The notes under the pieces: model-generated
What the model saw: the letters and a program-made list of their open reading frames with translations, nothing else
The model's database searches: none
Told to the model about the DNA's origin: nothing
Translations under genes and position numbers: made by a program
Source of the DNA: Gigaspora rosea
Lineage: Eukaryota > Glomeromycota > Glomeromycetes > Diversisporales > Gigasporaceae
Direction of reading: 5' to 3'
NCBI GenBank assembly: GCA_003550325.1
Contig: QKWP01000680.1
Location: forward strand, 1-64,000
Length of the DNA: 64,000 bases
Shown here: piece by piece, positions 24,278 through 37,094 of the stretch
Position numbering within the stretch: position 1 is the stretch's first letter
Layout of the letters: each line of letters opens with the position of its first letter

Positions 24278-24525
24278 TGGGGGACATCAATAGAAAAGTG
24301 ACAAATTTTTTCTAAGTAAAAGTTTTTGCAACTTTAAGTTAAAATAACTTAACAATTACTTAACCAAATTCAATAAATTTTTTTTATTTTAATTTTATAT
24401 AGTTATTGAATTAAAACAAAAAAAAATTTATTAAATTTAATATAGTAGTTGTTAAGGTATTTTAATTTAAAATTAAAAAAAAGTTACTAAAAATGATTTG
24501 TTCCTTTTCTATTGATATCCCTCCA
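24278..24525. mobile_element. TA-flanked fold-back MITE, copy 1
   Basis: 248 bp with ends TGGGGGACATCAATAG and the reverse complement of TGGAGGGATATCAATAG, flanked by TA on each side; nearly the whole element is an inverted repeat. Same family as 62872-63117. Tc1/mariner-type insertion inferred from the TA. Confidence 0.8.
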
Positions 24526-24527
24526 TA

Positions 24528-24994
24528 TTTATATATAACAAAATCACATTCAACACTTTTATTTAGTGGATCAAAACCAATTTAGATAGCCATTTTTTAC
24601 ATTTTTTATGTTTTTGTTATCTTACTTTGTTTTGTTCAAATATACAAATTATATATTAGATAATTTCATAATATATTTGGTTTTAAATGATTCCAAATTA
24701 GTTGCCCAAAGGTATGAATTGATTTCAGAGGTAGTAATTGGTACAAAACAATCAACACATATTAATATTATTTTAGCTATTATTTTTAATCTAATTTTGT
24801 CAAAATTATTTTATAATAAAGTTATCCCTCTTTATAATTACCAAGTCCGTTGCAAGTTGATTGTATAGAAGTGTGACTATAAATAAAATACCCATTATAG
24901 TTATGTGATCAAAGACCAATAAATAATATATTTGCACATATTGAAATCCTATTAAAAAATTTAATTTAGTGGCCCAATTTGGATAAAACAACTA
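24528..24994. other. AT-rich interval, no gene seen
   Basis: Contains an 86-codon AT-rich frame without motifs; not considered a gene. Confidence 0.5.
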
Positions 24995-25002
24995 CCAGAA
25001 TA

Positions 25003-25441
25003 TAGGGTTCCAACATCCAATCCAGTTAACCATCCAACTGATCAACCGAACCGAAAAAAATGTCAACCAGATCGCAATTTTGACAAACCGGTTTAAATAT
25101 GCCAACCAGATTAATATAACACAAATGGGTCACCTGTTGAAAAACAGGTAATCTGATTTCTTTTATTATGTCGACCTGCAACGATGTTTCTCATTACGGC
25201 ACACTTGTCAAATTTAACTAATTTTTTGTCCTCAAATTTAAGTTTTGGGGACAAAATTATTTTTACAAATGTGCCATAATATATAGGTAATTGGATATCC
25301 GGGTCACCCGATTAGCATCTGATTACAATCAGATGACCCATTTTTAATCGGATAATCAGTTTTAGTTTCAGATAACCGGTTCCAATCGGTTTTCACCCGA
25401 CGGGTCACGGTTGGAGATTTTCAATCTGGTTTGGAACCCTA
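25003..25441. mobile_element. hAT-like motif-array element B
   Basis: 439 bp with ends TAGGGTTCCAACATCC and the reverse complement of TAGGGTTCCAAACCAG. The flanking 8-mers are CCAGAATA and CCAGAGTG, matching at 6 of 8, so an aged duplication. The interior is made of AACCAGAT / ATCTGGTT and GGATAACCGG words on both strands with no coding capacity. Confidence 0.72.
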
Positions 25442-25551
25442 CCAGAGTGTTTGACTCAATGAGACGATTCTAAAGAGTCCAAAATCATTCAAATTTAATT
25501 ACAAAATGCTAAAATTATTAAGGATTTTTCACTCAGATGTTTAAATTTAAT

Positions 25552-25844
25552 AGAACTCTGGACATCTCTCATAGATAATAACTGGATTTTGGCCAATTTT
25601 GGCCCAATTTGCTGAAAATAACAAATTATATTTGTTTAAATAACTTTTGATCTAGTGATCAGAATTGAATAAACTTTTTTTTGTTAGATGTGCCTTACTA
25701 AGGGTTTCATTTTCAAAACAAGTTTGTTCAAATTGGTCTATGAATGCCAAGATAATTAGCAAAAACTGTTTTTTGCTTATCAAATTTCAGGAGTTTTTGC
25801 TAAAAAAAACAAGTATGACCTCTATACTAGATATTTGGGGTCCT
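25552..25844. mobile_element. AGGACCC-family hAT-like MITE, copy 1
   Basis: 293 bp with a perfect 8-bp target duplication AATTTAAT (25544-25551 and 25845-25852). The ends are AGAACTCTGGACATCT and the reverse complement of AGGACCCCAAATATCT. Same family as 37095-37666, 38657-39251 and 44047-44225. The interior includes the words TGGCCAATTTTGGCCCAATT and GATCAGAATTGAATAAA. Non-coding; the 65-codon frame over it is meaningless. Confidence 0.85.
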
Positions 25845-26393
25845 AATTTAATTAATTCTTAAATATATAATATAATACAAATCCTTAATGATCTCATAAG
25901 CATGTAATTTGATTTAACAATTTTGGTCTCATTAGAATCATCTTATTGAGATAAATATTTTAGTAGTTATTTTATACAAATCGGGTTATTGGATCAAAAG
26001 TTATTTNACAAATTATATTTGTTTAAATAACTTTTGATCTAGTGATCAGAATTGAATAAACTTTTTTTTGTTAGATGTGCCTTACTAAGGGTTTCATTTT
26101 CAAAACAAGTTTGTTCAAATTGGTCTATGAATGCCAAGATAATTAGCAAAAACTGTTTTTTGCTTATCAAATTTCAGGAGTTTTTGCTAAAAAAAACAAG
26201 TATGACCTCTATACTAGATATTTGGGGTCCTAATTTAATTAATTCTTAAATATATAATATAATACAAATCCTTAATGATCTCATAAGCATGTAATTTGAT
26301 TTAACAATTTTGGTCTCATTAGAATCATCTTATTGAGATAAATATTTTAGTAGTTATTTTATACAAATCGGGTTATTGGATCAAAAGTTATTT
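25621..26393. repeat. perfect 386-bp direct duplication joined by one N
   Basis: 25621-26006 and 26008-26393 appear identical throughout, including identical open frames, and are separated only by the single N at 26007. The second copy begins at the base right after the N. This is what an unmerged contig overlap looks like, so the duplication is probably an assembly artefact rather than biology. Confidence 0.9.
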
Positions 26394-26545
26394 GCTATTA
26401 AACCTTTAAAAAGCTTTAATAAATAATTTTAAATATACATCATTAGCAAAAATATATATGTATAAATTTTTGCAAGTTTTTACAGTATGTAAGAAAATCG
26501 TAAACTTATGTAAAATTTAGTATAATACTATGTAGATCTTACGAT

Positions 26546-26907
26546 CAGTGTTGGAAATTAGTGTTCTCAAAGTTCTCATGAGAACACTATTATAAATTTG
26601 TGAACAGTATAAATTTTTACTGTTCACTATTAAAAAATTTTTTGAGAACAGTAATACTGTTCTCATAAATATATAATAAATAATTTACTATATAATTTTA
26701 TATCAAACCAAAAACTAATAAAAATCCTTATTTAATTTTTATGTTGAGGTTTCAATTTGCTATAACAAATACTTATTTGATGTTATACTTTTTTTTTTTT
26801 TTTTTTTAGTGAGTATATGTGAGAACAATATCAATTGTTTGAGAATACTTGTAGCTATTTTACTGTTTTCACGAGAACAGTGTTTGAGTTTGAGATTTCC
26901 AACACTG
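26546..26907. mobile_element. hAT-like motif-array element C
   Basis: 362 bp with a perfect 8-bp target duplication CTTACGAT (26538-26545 and 26908-26915). The ends are CAGTGTTGGAAATTAG and the reverse complement of CAGTGTTGGAAATCTC. The interior is filled with GAGAACAGT / ACTGTTCTC words and a T-run; no coding capacity. Confidence 0.9.
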
Positions 26908-26915
26908 CTTACGAT

Positions 26916-27655
26916 GTGTAAGAAAATTGTAAATTTATGTAAAAATTTTATATAAATTTACAATTTTCTTATGCACTATAAAACTTATATAGTTTTATGC
27001 TAAATCTTTTACATAAATTTGCAATTTTCTTATGCACTGTAAGAAAATCGTAAATTTACGCTAAATTTTTTACGAGTTTTTATGATCCATAAATTTGTAC
27101 TAAATTTCTTACATAAATATCCAAACCCTTTTGAAATATTTTAGGACTAGAAAACCAAGCTGGATCAATAGATCTATAACCTGGATCGTGTATTGGACTA
27201 ATTTTTTGAAATAGTTCGAAATAGTTTGATGATGTTCAAATTCTGTACTACAAGATCAAATTATATCTTTTGCTTATAATTAGATCTTCTATTTTGTTTT
27301 TTTTCATTTTTTTGTTTTCATTTCATTTTTTATTTTTGATTGATTTTTCTTTTTGTTTCTTTTTTTTTGGTTTCATTTTGTTTTTTTTTTAATTTTTTTT
27401 ATTTATTTATTTTTTAATTTTTTTTTATTTTATTTTTATTTCGACACTTTACAGACATCTTTACAAGAAAACTAACAACTTTTTAGCACTTTGCGCATGC
27501 CTACTCAGACTTCTGAAACTTTGCAAGAACACACAAATGATTTCTCTAGCAATTTCTTAATTTCCAGAAATGATTCTTTAGAGAAATAAGCACAAGTTTT
27601 TGCAAGTTTTTGCAAGTTCTTGCAAGGTTTCACTTTATTTATTTTTCATTTCATA
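26916..27655. other. gene-free interval
   Basis: Repeated AATTTACGATTTTCTTA-type words at 26918-27115, then T-rich low-complexity sequence (27290-27440). Bases 27440-27640 resemble 35690-35860 (ACTTTGCAAGAA words), so related repeats flank both ends of the LINE. No gene. Confidence 0.5.
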
Positions 27656-27916
27656 TTTTTTTTTTTTTTTTATTCTTAGACAAATCTTGCCAGAGCCTAA
27701 TAATGTGTTATTTGTACAGAAAAAGTAAACTAATTCTATATACAAAAGCTACAAAAGTAGAAAATCAAGCCTGAAATCAACCGGTTGACTTGTAGCACCT
27801 AATTGCGAGTTGTCGCACCAATTTACGGATAAATCGGAGAGTCTTGTCAAATCAGTCTAAGACCCGGCCCAAAATAGAATTTCACCACTTTGGATATAAC
27901 TTTTAACCGCTACTTG

Positions 27917-30900
27917 CTACAAACTGTCAGCAGTACGGCTCTTTTCTTCAATACCCTTTTTACTATCATTGAGTACCAATGCACTCTTATCTAAACACAC
28001 TTCGCTTGAACTTGCGGTGGTGTTGTTAACACTTGTCTTTCTTTTTCCAGAACTTTTAACTTTTCCTATAGATGTGTGTTTCTTCTTGGCCTTCCTTCTT
28101 TTCTCCTTAATAGTGATGCCTTCTTCTTTTTTCCAAAGCCCAATAAGCTGACACCGTTCTTTCCATATAGATTCGTAAAAACCATTCCATACTATTGAGA
28201 CGAAATTCTGCATGAGTGTCCTGGCTATGTTTGCTGAGGTAAGCCGAAATGTAAGGTGTTCCAAAAGCTTGTTAGGTACTAGACCTCTCATATAACTTCG
28301 ACATAGTTCTATGATTTCTTGCATATGTGAACCTACCACCAGTTGGTAGTAACTTACTAGTAGAAGCAAAAACTGATCTGTGCTACTCAATTTGGACCAT
28401 GTAACCCTAGCTGCTACTTTAGTGATGTTTATCCAACTCTATTCATAATAAGTACAGTCTGCCAAATGGTCTTGCGTTTCTGTCGCCTTTACTTTACAGC
28501 ATATGCACTCATTGCTTGTGTATAACAATGGTCTGTGTTTCTTTAATTCATCCAGGACTGGCAATTTGTTAGCAAGGCACTTGATTTGGGTAGCAAGCCG
28601 TTTACTTTGAAAGAGTGAAGTACAGTGAATGCCATTTTGTTTTTTCTTTAAATCCCAAAAACTTTGCCAGTCATAGTTTGTTTGATTAAGATCTGGCTCA
28701 ATAGCCATAATCGCACTGGAAATTCTCTATCTGGTGGCCGTTTGCCATGTTAGTAATGTTTTAATAAATGAGCGTGTAGGCTTTTCCACGAGACAATCTT
28801 GTCACAAGAGAGGGACCTGCACCCTTGAATTGCAGTTTCTTAGAATATTTGTCGAGGAAGGAAGGTGTAGAGCAAGCTTGGCCAGTGCATCTGCCTTGTC
28901 ATTCCAGATACTATCACTATGGCCCTTGATCTTTTCGAGCGTTAGCTTGATCTTCTTAAAATGGATTACATCTATAATTTCTGAAGTAATTAGGTAATTT
29001 TTCTCTTTAAGCCATTTACTTGGCGTATTGGATATTTCTCTTTTGTTGATACTTGCTAACGCAGCTGCACTGTCTGAAATGATTGTTACTATTGAATTGT
29101 TAGGAGCTGTAATGAGAGCTAACCAAATTGCAATAAGTTCTGCCTTGGTTGATGAGGGCCAATTTTCTACTCTAACGTATTTTTTTGCAATTAATTTTTC
29201 CCTGCTGTCATCTATCTGAACCCAACTAGCACCCATCTTTGTACCTACATTATCCGTTACCAAGGAACCATCTGTATAAAAAACTAAACTAGATAAGTTA
29301 TTTCTAATATTATACAAAATATGAGAATTTAATCTCTCTTCTAAATTACTATCTAATCTATAATTACATAAGAAATCAGACTCTGGTTGGTTCAAAATAA
29401 GCACTCTTTCTATTTTAGATTCTAAAAAGAAATCTCTATCTTTTTGTCTACTACACTGATACTGCTTTAAACTAAGTGGTAGGAGTTTGGTATTTTCTTT
29501 GTTTACAATTTTTGGAATTAATACCAAGGATTCCTTTTTATTAAAATGTCTATAGCAGGAATTGGCATCCGTATTTGTTGAGAGGGTGCAACCTTTGTAG
29601 GGTTGCAGCTTTAGATGTTCTACGTAGTTATCTTGATCTTCAATTTGCCAATGCTCTGCTACTAGTCTTACTTTACTTTTCTTGAATACTCTGTAGATTT
29701 TTTTAGAGCTATTTTCCATGGTACTAGTAAGAAACCAGTCCTTTTTCCTATTGTCGTCTGAAATCGGTCGTTCAGGCATAATCAAAGCTATCTGATTCGG
29801 GCAATTTATAATGTATTCATTTTTGAGCTGCCTATTGATATCATTCTTGAGGAGCTTCTTCTCTGGGCTAACAAACCAATTCGCCTTACGGCCCTTGCCT
29901 GAGCTACCTTTGAGGAGTTTAAGTTGTCTCCAGGTTATCATTCTTTGACCATCTCTAGAGATCAGCTGATTAACGAAAAACAGATTAGACTCTTTAAGAG
30001 CTTGGCATGTTTTCGCAAAATTCTTAACACCTAGCATGTTTCTAAATATTTCTTCTATACCATGTAGTATCCAAGGCTCCTGAAGTGACTAGAATGTTAG
30101 ACCAAGTTTTTTTGCTTTTAGAAAGGTCAAACCCGTCAAATTGAATTTCCAAATTTTCTTTAAACTATCTCAGTCCCGTTTTGCCAAAATTTTTGGTCGA
30201 TGCTTGCTAGGATTATTCCTTGTTTTAGTCTTAACAAGGCAAAGTCCCCATCAGAGCTGTTGCTATTTAACCTGTTATGCAAGTCCGAGATTTGTTTAGG
30301 GGTAATCTCATGTATTAATGATTTACAGTTTCCTAACTTTGTGTACTCAATAATATAATTTCCAGTAGTTATTGGGATTTCCATCTTGTTCTTAAAGAGC
30401 ATTACAAAGGGCTTGTGAATATGGTAAAGTTCTTGGTTAGAAAGACGTGAGGACTGAAGTAAGTAACTTAGTTTTGGAATAATATATATGTTATTCAGAT
30501 ATGCAAGCTGTGCTACTGTTAACTTCTTTTCTACGAGAGCCTTGGTTGCTTGTATAACTATTGATTTGGCTTTGTTTTTAATTAGTTTTTCATTAAATTT
30601 TGTGTTTATCCAGGTTCCAAGAAATCTTACAATTTGCTCTTTACATTCTGCTTTAATTAGCTCCTTTGCAATTACTACAGTTTGCTGCTGGGATCTACAC
30701 TTTGAATTAAAAACTAGTAGTTTGGTTTTCCTTCCATTAATCGTAATGTGGTTCATAGCATAAAAATCCTCTGCTATTCTGATTATTTCTTGTATCTGCT
30801 CCTTGCTACTTGCTATCCAGGTAGTATTATTTGCGTAGGCGACCGCTGCTTGTCTTGTGGATAAATTGACTATGTTGCCTGAGCAGAGATCTGTAGGAAC

Positions 30901-33405
30901 CGACAAATGGAGGGAATAACCTAGGGCCTGGTCATTTTGTATTCTAAAGAGCATAGGAATATAAAATACTTGCCAAAGAAGTGGCGAGATCACCTCTCCT
31001 TGTTCTATACCTACTGAGGCAATAATTTCACTAGATGTGCCATAGTGTGTAATAACCTTCGCTCTCTTTTAATCAAACAAGTTTAGGATGAATGATATCG
31101 CTATTTTTGGAACTTTAAGCCTTTGCATTGCGAGTTTGAGCATTGGAAGTGGAACTGAATCAAAGGCTTTTCTCATGTCTTGAAAGACTAACCAAAGCTC
31201 TTTTCTGTTTTCTTTAGCATCTTCTATTATCGAGTTTAGTATGCTAATAGGTTTCGCTATCGAATCACCTGGGAGACCAGCAAAATTGGGTCCTGAGAGT
31301 ATGTTTTTGTTTCTGAAAATAATTGCTAGTCTTTGTGCCATAATTCTTGTGACACACTTACGAAAAGTCTTTAGCAATACTATCGGATGAATACTGTTTA
31401 GAGATAAGTCCCATACATCTTCTTTGGGAATCGGAAATATTTGGGCAAGCTTCCACTTTGTAGGTATAAGACCTGAGCCAAAACAGATACTTGCAAAGCT
31501 TATAAACCATTCATGCGTTTTTTTGCTTGCATTTTTAATTAAGAGATAGCCAATACCCGATATCCCTGGCGCAGTTTTGTTCTTGAGATTTGATAGCATT
31601 GCGAACCATTCCTCCATTGTTATGGCCATTAATAGTGTCTCATACTATTCATCTTTAATTTCTTCTTTGGGTGCATAGATTTGCTCTTATTCCTTGAAAA
31701 CTTTCTCATCAGAAGTGTTTCTATTTTGGTACTGTGCTTGAAAATGTTGTTGAGCTTTGTACATAACTTCTACCGGATCTGATATCAAAACTGACTGACC
31801 ATTTTCACTTTCTAGAATACGGTCTAATTTAATACTTCTAAAGGGTTTGTCAAGGAGATTTCTAAGCATTCTTTCTTGCTTATTTTGTATCATTTTGCAT
31901 CTGAGGTCAGTATACATTTTGATATCATTCAGCTTCTTTTTTTCCCTTTCTAGACCCTAGCGTTTAAAAAGCACACGTCACCATCCTTTAAGATCTTCTA
32001 ACCATTCCTTGTCCAAGGTACCTGAAAGAGCTTGAATCTGAGTATCCAGTTTGGCATTAACTTCCAAAATAATTTGGTTAGATTCCCTTAAAGTTCTGCT
32101 ATCAATTAATTTGCTTGTTTTAAGCATCTTCACTAGTTTTCTATATAATTTGCTTATTTGTATTGTACTTATATATAAAATCGATCTTCTTTTATCCTTT
32201 TTGCCTTTATATCCACACCTATATTTAGGTTGAGTTCCCTTTATTATCCTGTATGGGATGTTTCCCTTTGTAGCAAAAATGATTCCTTCTTCGAAAGATT
32301 CCCATACTTTATCTATTTCTATTTGAGTTGTGATACTTGCTTCACCTGAGTCTAACTCTAACATTTTTATGCTGCTTCTTTTGGATAAGAAGCTATAAAG
32401 ATCTTCCTGGTAATGTTCCCAGTTTTCTTTACTTGCTTTCTTATATTCAAAAACTCATCTGTCTTGTTTTTTATAACTCGAGGCTGGTAGATTATTTGAA
32501 ATCAATCCATGCATGTTGAAGCTTGCTGCTGCTAGATTGTGATCACTTCCAGTGCATACGTCCATATATGAAATATGAGCATCTTCGAAGAAATCTAAAA
32601 GGTTCTTTGAGAACCAAATCTGGTCAATTTTTGAGCTTGACCTTCCGTTAGACCAGGTAAATTCTTTCTTACTAGGGTTAGCTAGTCTGTAAGAGTCAAA
32701 GAAATCCTGCCTTTGCATCCATTTGTAGAGTGGAAATTTTTTGCTATACTGAGGCTCTGATTGTGACAATTTGTTTAAGTCCAGATTTGGAATATGGTTG
32801 AAGTCACCAAGTATAATGAAGTATGAATTTATAGATCTATTCATATACTTGGCAACAATTTTTTGTTGAATGCACTTATTTGTTTCTTGATCATTAGGTG
32901 GAATGTAAACCATAATAATAGTAAGTTTGCAATTTTTAAGGTAGAATTTCGCTTCTATCACATATTCATTCCATTGATCAATTTTACCAAGATACTTCTG
33001 CCATTGCTTATTGATCAGAAGACCTACTCCCGAGCCTTTCTTTTTCTCTTGATTTGCATTTGCCCAAAAACTTATGAAATTCCCATCCCGCAGGGTTAGA
33101 AAGTGGCCCTCTTTGCTACTGATATTAGTTTCTGCCAGACCTAATATATTAATTCTATCTTCTTCAGCCCATTCCAATAATGTACAAAGATTTTGGTTAT
33201 TTCGTTTTAGACCATTAAGATTGTGACATGCTATTTTGAGACTACTATTTTGATAACTAGAAATGTTATTAAAATTATTATGATTATTGTGTATTGAGTA
33301 TTTGCTTTGTCTATTACTTATTTTAGTGTTAGTGTTCCTGCTTTGTATAACATAAATGATATGGTGTGTTTTGGATAAGATTGCTTGCAGGTAGCTTTGT
33401 CTCAT
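27917..33405 (-). pseudogene. LINE ORF2 polyprotein, inactivated
   Basis: Endonuclease at 33405-32455: ACHNLNGL, LGLAETNI, ILGDFNHIPNLD, then SDHNLAA, the catalytic pattern of APE-type LINE nucleases. Linker and RT at 32364-30160: NKTAPGISGIGY, FQDMRKAFDSVP (motif A), GIEQGEVISPLLW (motif B) and VAYANNTTWI, where the catalytic YADD should be. RNase H at 30037-28802: FYTDGS, KAELIAIWLAL, ISDSAAALA, KGHSDSIWNDKADALA, all four acidic positions present. Zinc finger at 28500: CICC...H-x4-C. The C-terminal Lys-rich tail runs to 27917. Everything from 33405 to 30160 is in one frame interrupted by six in-frame stops (near 32454, 31978, 31687 and 31069 among others); the RNase H half is in another frame after a shift near 30165. 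Confidence 0.88.
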
Positions 33406-33868
33406 CCATGTCCATTAATTCAACTGGGGCGCCCATTAGAAGTGTGAGGGCACCTCACCTCGCGATATTTCTAGATGGTTTAATCTTTCCAAAATTTCTT
33501 GCAGTAGGTTAGTTTGGCTAATATTTTCTTTATCTATATATATGCTTTGGTTCGAAGCCAAAATTGAACGACTTGCTGGGTTTTGAACGTTCTTTAGAAC
33601 TAGATCGCGAGCCTGGCTAAGATCTTTTCCCTTCTGTGGAAGTGGAAAAGCCCTGTTTTTCGACTTTCATTTTCTATTGAGTGCTTGAACCGATATTGGT
33701 TTTGTCTAATAGGCTTCCTATTAGTGTATCCTTTTTGTCATGTTTATTTTGTGCTTTCTTGTGCCTATTGCGATTGCAGCTTTGCTCCATACTAATTTCG
33801 TGTTATAACAGTATAATGTAGAATTAATACTATTCTTAAGTCTGCTTGGGAGCTAAAGTATAACCAGG

Positions 33869-35194
33869 CTACATACTTTGATTGTTGTTACTATTTAAGG
33901 GAATATGAAGTGTTTTCACTTTATGTGTTTTAAGTTGGCAAAGGAGCGCTGTTTCTGGTGTATGATTTGGAATGTTTGTAATTTTAGCTTTGAATCTATT
34001 TCTTTCAATTAGTATTTCTTTACTAAAGAGCCCCAGAGTTATTCTATATAATCTACCGGCATCGTAGTGAATTGACCAACAATTTTCTAAAATTGCTTTT
34101 TCTTTTTCGCTTCTGTATTTCAGTTTAATGTATGCTGCTTTTGTATTTTTATTTTCTTGCCATTCGATAATGTTAGTACGTCCATATCTGTTTAAGCATT
34201 TTCTTATCTGACCAATTCTAGCTTCTTTGGGTAAGTCCCAAAGAGTAATAAATTGGATAGGCTTTATTTTGCTTTTGAAACCTAATGTGGGCTTTTGGAA
34301 AACCTCCATTTCATCTCTGGTCAACACCCATTGGGAGCTATAAATATCTTCTTGTCTTGTCTTTATCGTAAAATATTCATCCTTGAGTGGTACAATGGAA
34401 ACCTCAGTATTTTGTTGAGTTGTAACTGTGGTATCTTCTTTTGGGCGTTTAGAGTTTTGAATAATACTTTCTGTGAGAGTCAGAGCCTGTTTGTTTGTAT
34501 CCTCCTGTGATAAATCTGGGTCTCTCTTCCTTTTACTGATAGCAGTTTCACTCATGTTGCTACTAAGTGCTTCCTGTATTATGAGCGTACCATAGCCATA
34601 GTACCACATTCTTTTAGAGATAATGTTTTTTTCGTATTCAGATAAGTTTGTGCTTTATTATGTGTTGAGATAGAGGCTTCTTCAGGTTTCTTTTTTGGTT
34701 CTGATTCTCTTTCATTGTCTTTTTTGTCCTTTAATAAGACTTTATTCTTCCCTTTATTTGTTGGTGTATCTTTTTTAACTTCTTCAAACTTGGACACTTC
34801 TTCTCTTTCCTCTATCTTCTTATTTTCTTCTAGTGACAATATAAAGCTTTCTATTTGATTTACCAACTCACAATTGCCATAGTCAATAGTACCGAATTCT
34901 GACAAAACAATTGCTAACTGCCTACTATTCTTTTTTCTCCTTTAGTTGAACTATCTCTGGAATTTTATTTCTTGTATTACGCATTTTACTATATGATCCA
35001 TTTTTAGATTGTGTCCAGTCGTATATTTCTATTGCATTTCTAATAATATGTACTGTTGCTGGATTTGCAATTCCTAAGAAATCTGCAACTACTCTATCCT
35101 TTTGTAGAATAAGACTGTTTCGCGTTTCTAACAATACTACTATTTCCTTATTCTGTTTGCTAAATAGACCTTTAAACCCCTCGAGATATTTCAT
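33869..35194 (-). pseudogene. LINE ORF1 (RNA-binding) relic
   Basis: Three open stretches: 35194-34925, 34905-34579, 34609-33869. The first encodes about 89 residues (MKYLEGFKGLFSKQNKE...). The second is a Lys/Glu-rich linker. The third has a nuclear-signal-like ISKRKRDPD and then an RRM/DUF4283-like fold (IQFITLWDLPKEARIG, AAYIKLKYRSEKEKA). The first and third share a frame and the second does not, so at least two frameshifts are needed. An ORF1 nucleic-acid-binding role is inferred from position and this fold. Confidence 0.7.
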
Positions 35195-35200
35195 AGAATT

Positions 35201-37086
35201 TTGTTACTTGCTATAGTTTCCTGTTGTATTCGTGTTCTATTTGTTTATTCGTTTTGCTAACCTTTGTTTATTCCAAATACATAACTACTGTATGTTTTTG
35301 TCCAAATTTGTAACGTGTTAATTTATATTTGTTGTTGTTTTTCTGTTTGTTTGTTTTGGTATTGTTTACGTTGATCGATCAGAAATTTTCAGGGTCAGAG
35401 CCAAATTCCCAAAATTTCCAAAAATTTTCTAAAATTTTTCGTAAAAGTGTGTACTTCTCTAGGTACACTGTCTTTGCTAATTTCGTTCTAGTAAACTACT
35501 AGTATTTTTGTGTTTGCTCTTCTTTTTATTAAAAGCTTTTGGATAGTTTTTTAACAGAAATTTAGTGTATTTGTGAGTTTTTGTTTTAAACGATTTTTGG
35601 AAAAAGGATCAGCAGAAAGAGTTATATGTTTATGACATCATTTCATATTTTTTGTTTTTGTTTTATTTTTTATTAATTTCTTTTATTTTAGCACTTTGCG
35701 AGAACAGAACTTTTACTTCCTAGTACTTTGCAAGAAAACCAACTCAGACTTTTTGGTACTTTGCAACTTTGGCATTTTGCAAGAATATTAACCCAGCTTT
35801 CACAATTTCTAAATTAGCAAGAAAATGAACTCTTACTTTAGAAAAATGAAGATTTGGAGCTTCATTTATTTTTTTTATTAGTTTGCTTACATTTTTTGCT
35901 TTTTTATTTGTTTTTTTTTACTTATTTTTTTAACTTTTATTTTATTTATTCCTGACTTCTTTGAAACTTTGTGACTTTTTTAATACTTTACAAAACAAAG
36001 GTTATAGCCAAAACAAAAGAAATAGCTAAAGCGAAGACAATAAAAACAAAGAAGCGAAGATAATAGCTAACTATAGAGTGAGTAAAAATAAGTATATAGG
36101 GCTAGTTTGTTGTATATAGTAATAGAATTAAATGTGACGAAGTGCGAAAGTAGTTTAAAATATCCTATTTGTAATAATATAAAAATAATACTATATAATC
36201 ACTACTATTTTAACACTCTTCCCATTGATCACTTGTCCAAATTTCTGAGCAAAAGAAAAACAAAAAATTTTTTAGTAAAAGACGAAGCAGCTATAATACT
36301 AGTTTTTATAAAGATCAACTCTTAGCTGATTTTCTTAGAACTCCTCTATATATTCGGCATGCAAGCCAAAAGCGTTAGTTGTGCAAGATAACTGGCAGTG
36401 GGCGCTCTTGGTACAAGAAATTCTGGTGAAAGTTTTCTTTCATCAATGAAGGTTTTATAGCTAGCTAGGTGATGAACCAAAAAATGAGTTTTTAAAAGTT
36501 TCTTTAAGGAAATTTAGTAACAAGAATATAAAGTCCATATACTAGGTAATATATTTTTGCTTGGAGTTCTTTTTTCTGGAATTTTGGATAAAAAGTAGGA
36601 TTTTTGGCATACCCCCTCCAAAAAATCAGCATTGTTGTTCCTATCCTAATTGGGATGAAGGTATACAAGGTGATAAACAGGAACAGACATGTAATAAGAC
36701 GTGGCGCAGTGGAGGAAGCTAATCTGCAAAAACAAATTCTAGAATATTCTTTATACTCATATAATACTTTGGTAAAGTGATTCCTTGTGCAATATATATA
36801 ATTTTTACCGTTGGGCATAAATGTAAATGTGCTATCATAGCTGTTTACTTTTTACCTTCTTCTCCTTTCTTTTTATATTTTTTTTTTATATTTTGGTTTT
36901 CCACTTTGATAGTGTAGTTATGTCCCCCATTTTATTATTTTTTTTTATTTTCTTTATTTGTTTCTTTTTTCTAGTAGAATCCTGCTACTCGAGAGATTAG
37001 GAGAAGAGGGTTAAAAAGTAGGTGGTTATGATAGGCGGCAAACTCCAATCAGTGATTCAAACACTCTAAGTCTACTAAGACAAAGA
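35201..37086. other. gene-free interval upstream of the LINE
   Basis: AT-rich and T-rich runs, with ACTTTGCAAGAA words (35690-35860) that also occur beyond the other end of the LINE. No recognisable gene; the 104-codon minus-strand frame at 36504-36818 has no motif. Confidence 0.5.
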
Positions 37087-37094
37087 GTTAAGAT

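Larger units (their letters stand above)
25445..26400. mobile_element. PIF/Harbinger-like fold-back relic hosting another element
   Basis: The flanks of the element at 25552-25844 resemble the arms of the 61853-62741 element: CTCAATGAGACGATTCTAA at the left and its inverse ATTAGAATCATCTTATTGAG at the right, plus GGATCAAAAGTTATT. It is therefore probably an older fold-back of that family. Its right arm is present twice because of the duplication at 25621-26393. Outer ends not resolved. Confidence 0.5.
27656..35200 (-). mobile_element. RNase H-type non-LTR retrotransposon (LINE), degenerate
   Basis: An almost complete LINE about 7.5 kb long on the minus strand. In order it has ORF1 (35194-33869), ORF2 with endonuclease, reverse transcriptase, RNase H and a CCHC-like finger (33405-27917), a 3' UTR, and a poly-A tail seen as the T-run at about 27656-27672. 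This domain order (APE-type endonuclease, RT, RNase H) matches the I/Tad-type clade. Numerous in-frame stops, at least one frameshift and a mutated RT active site mean it cannot move itself. No target duplication was confirmed. Confidence 0.88.
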
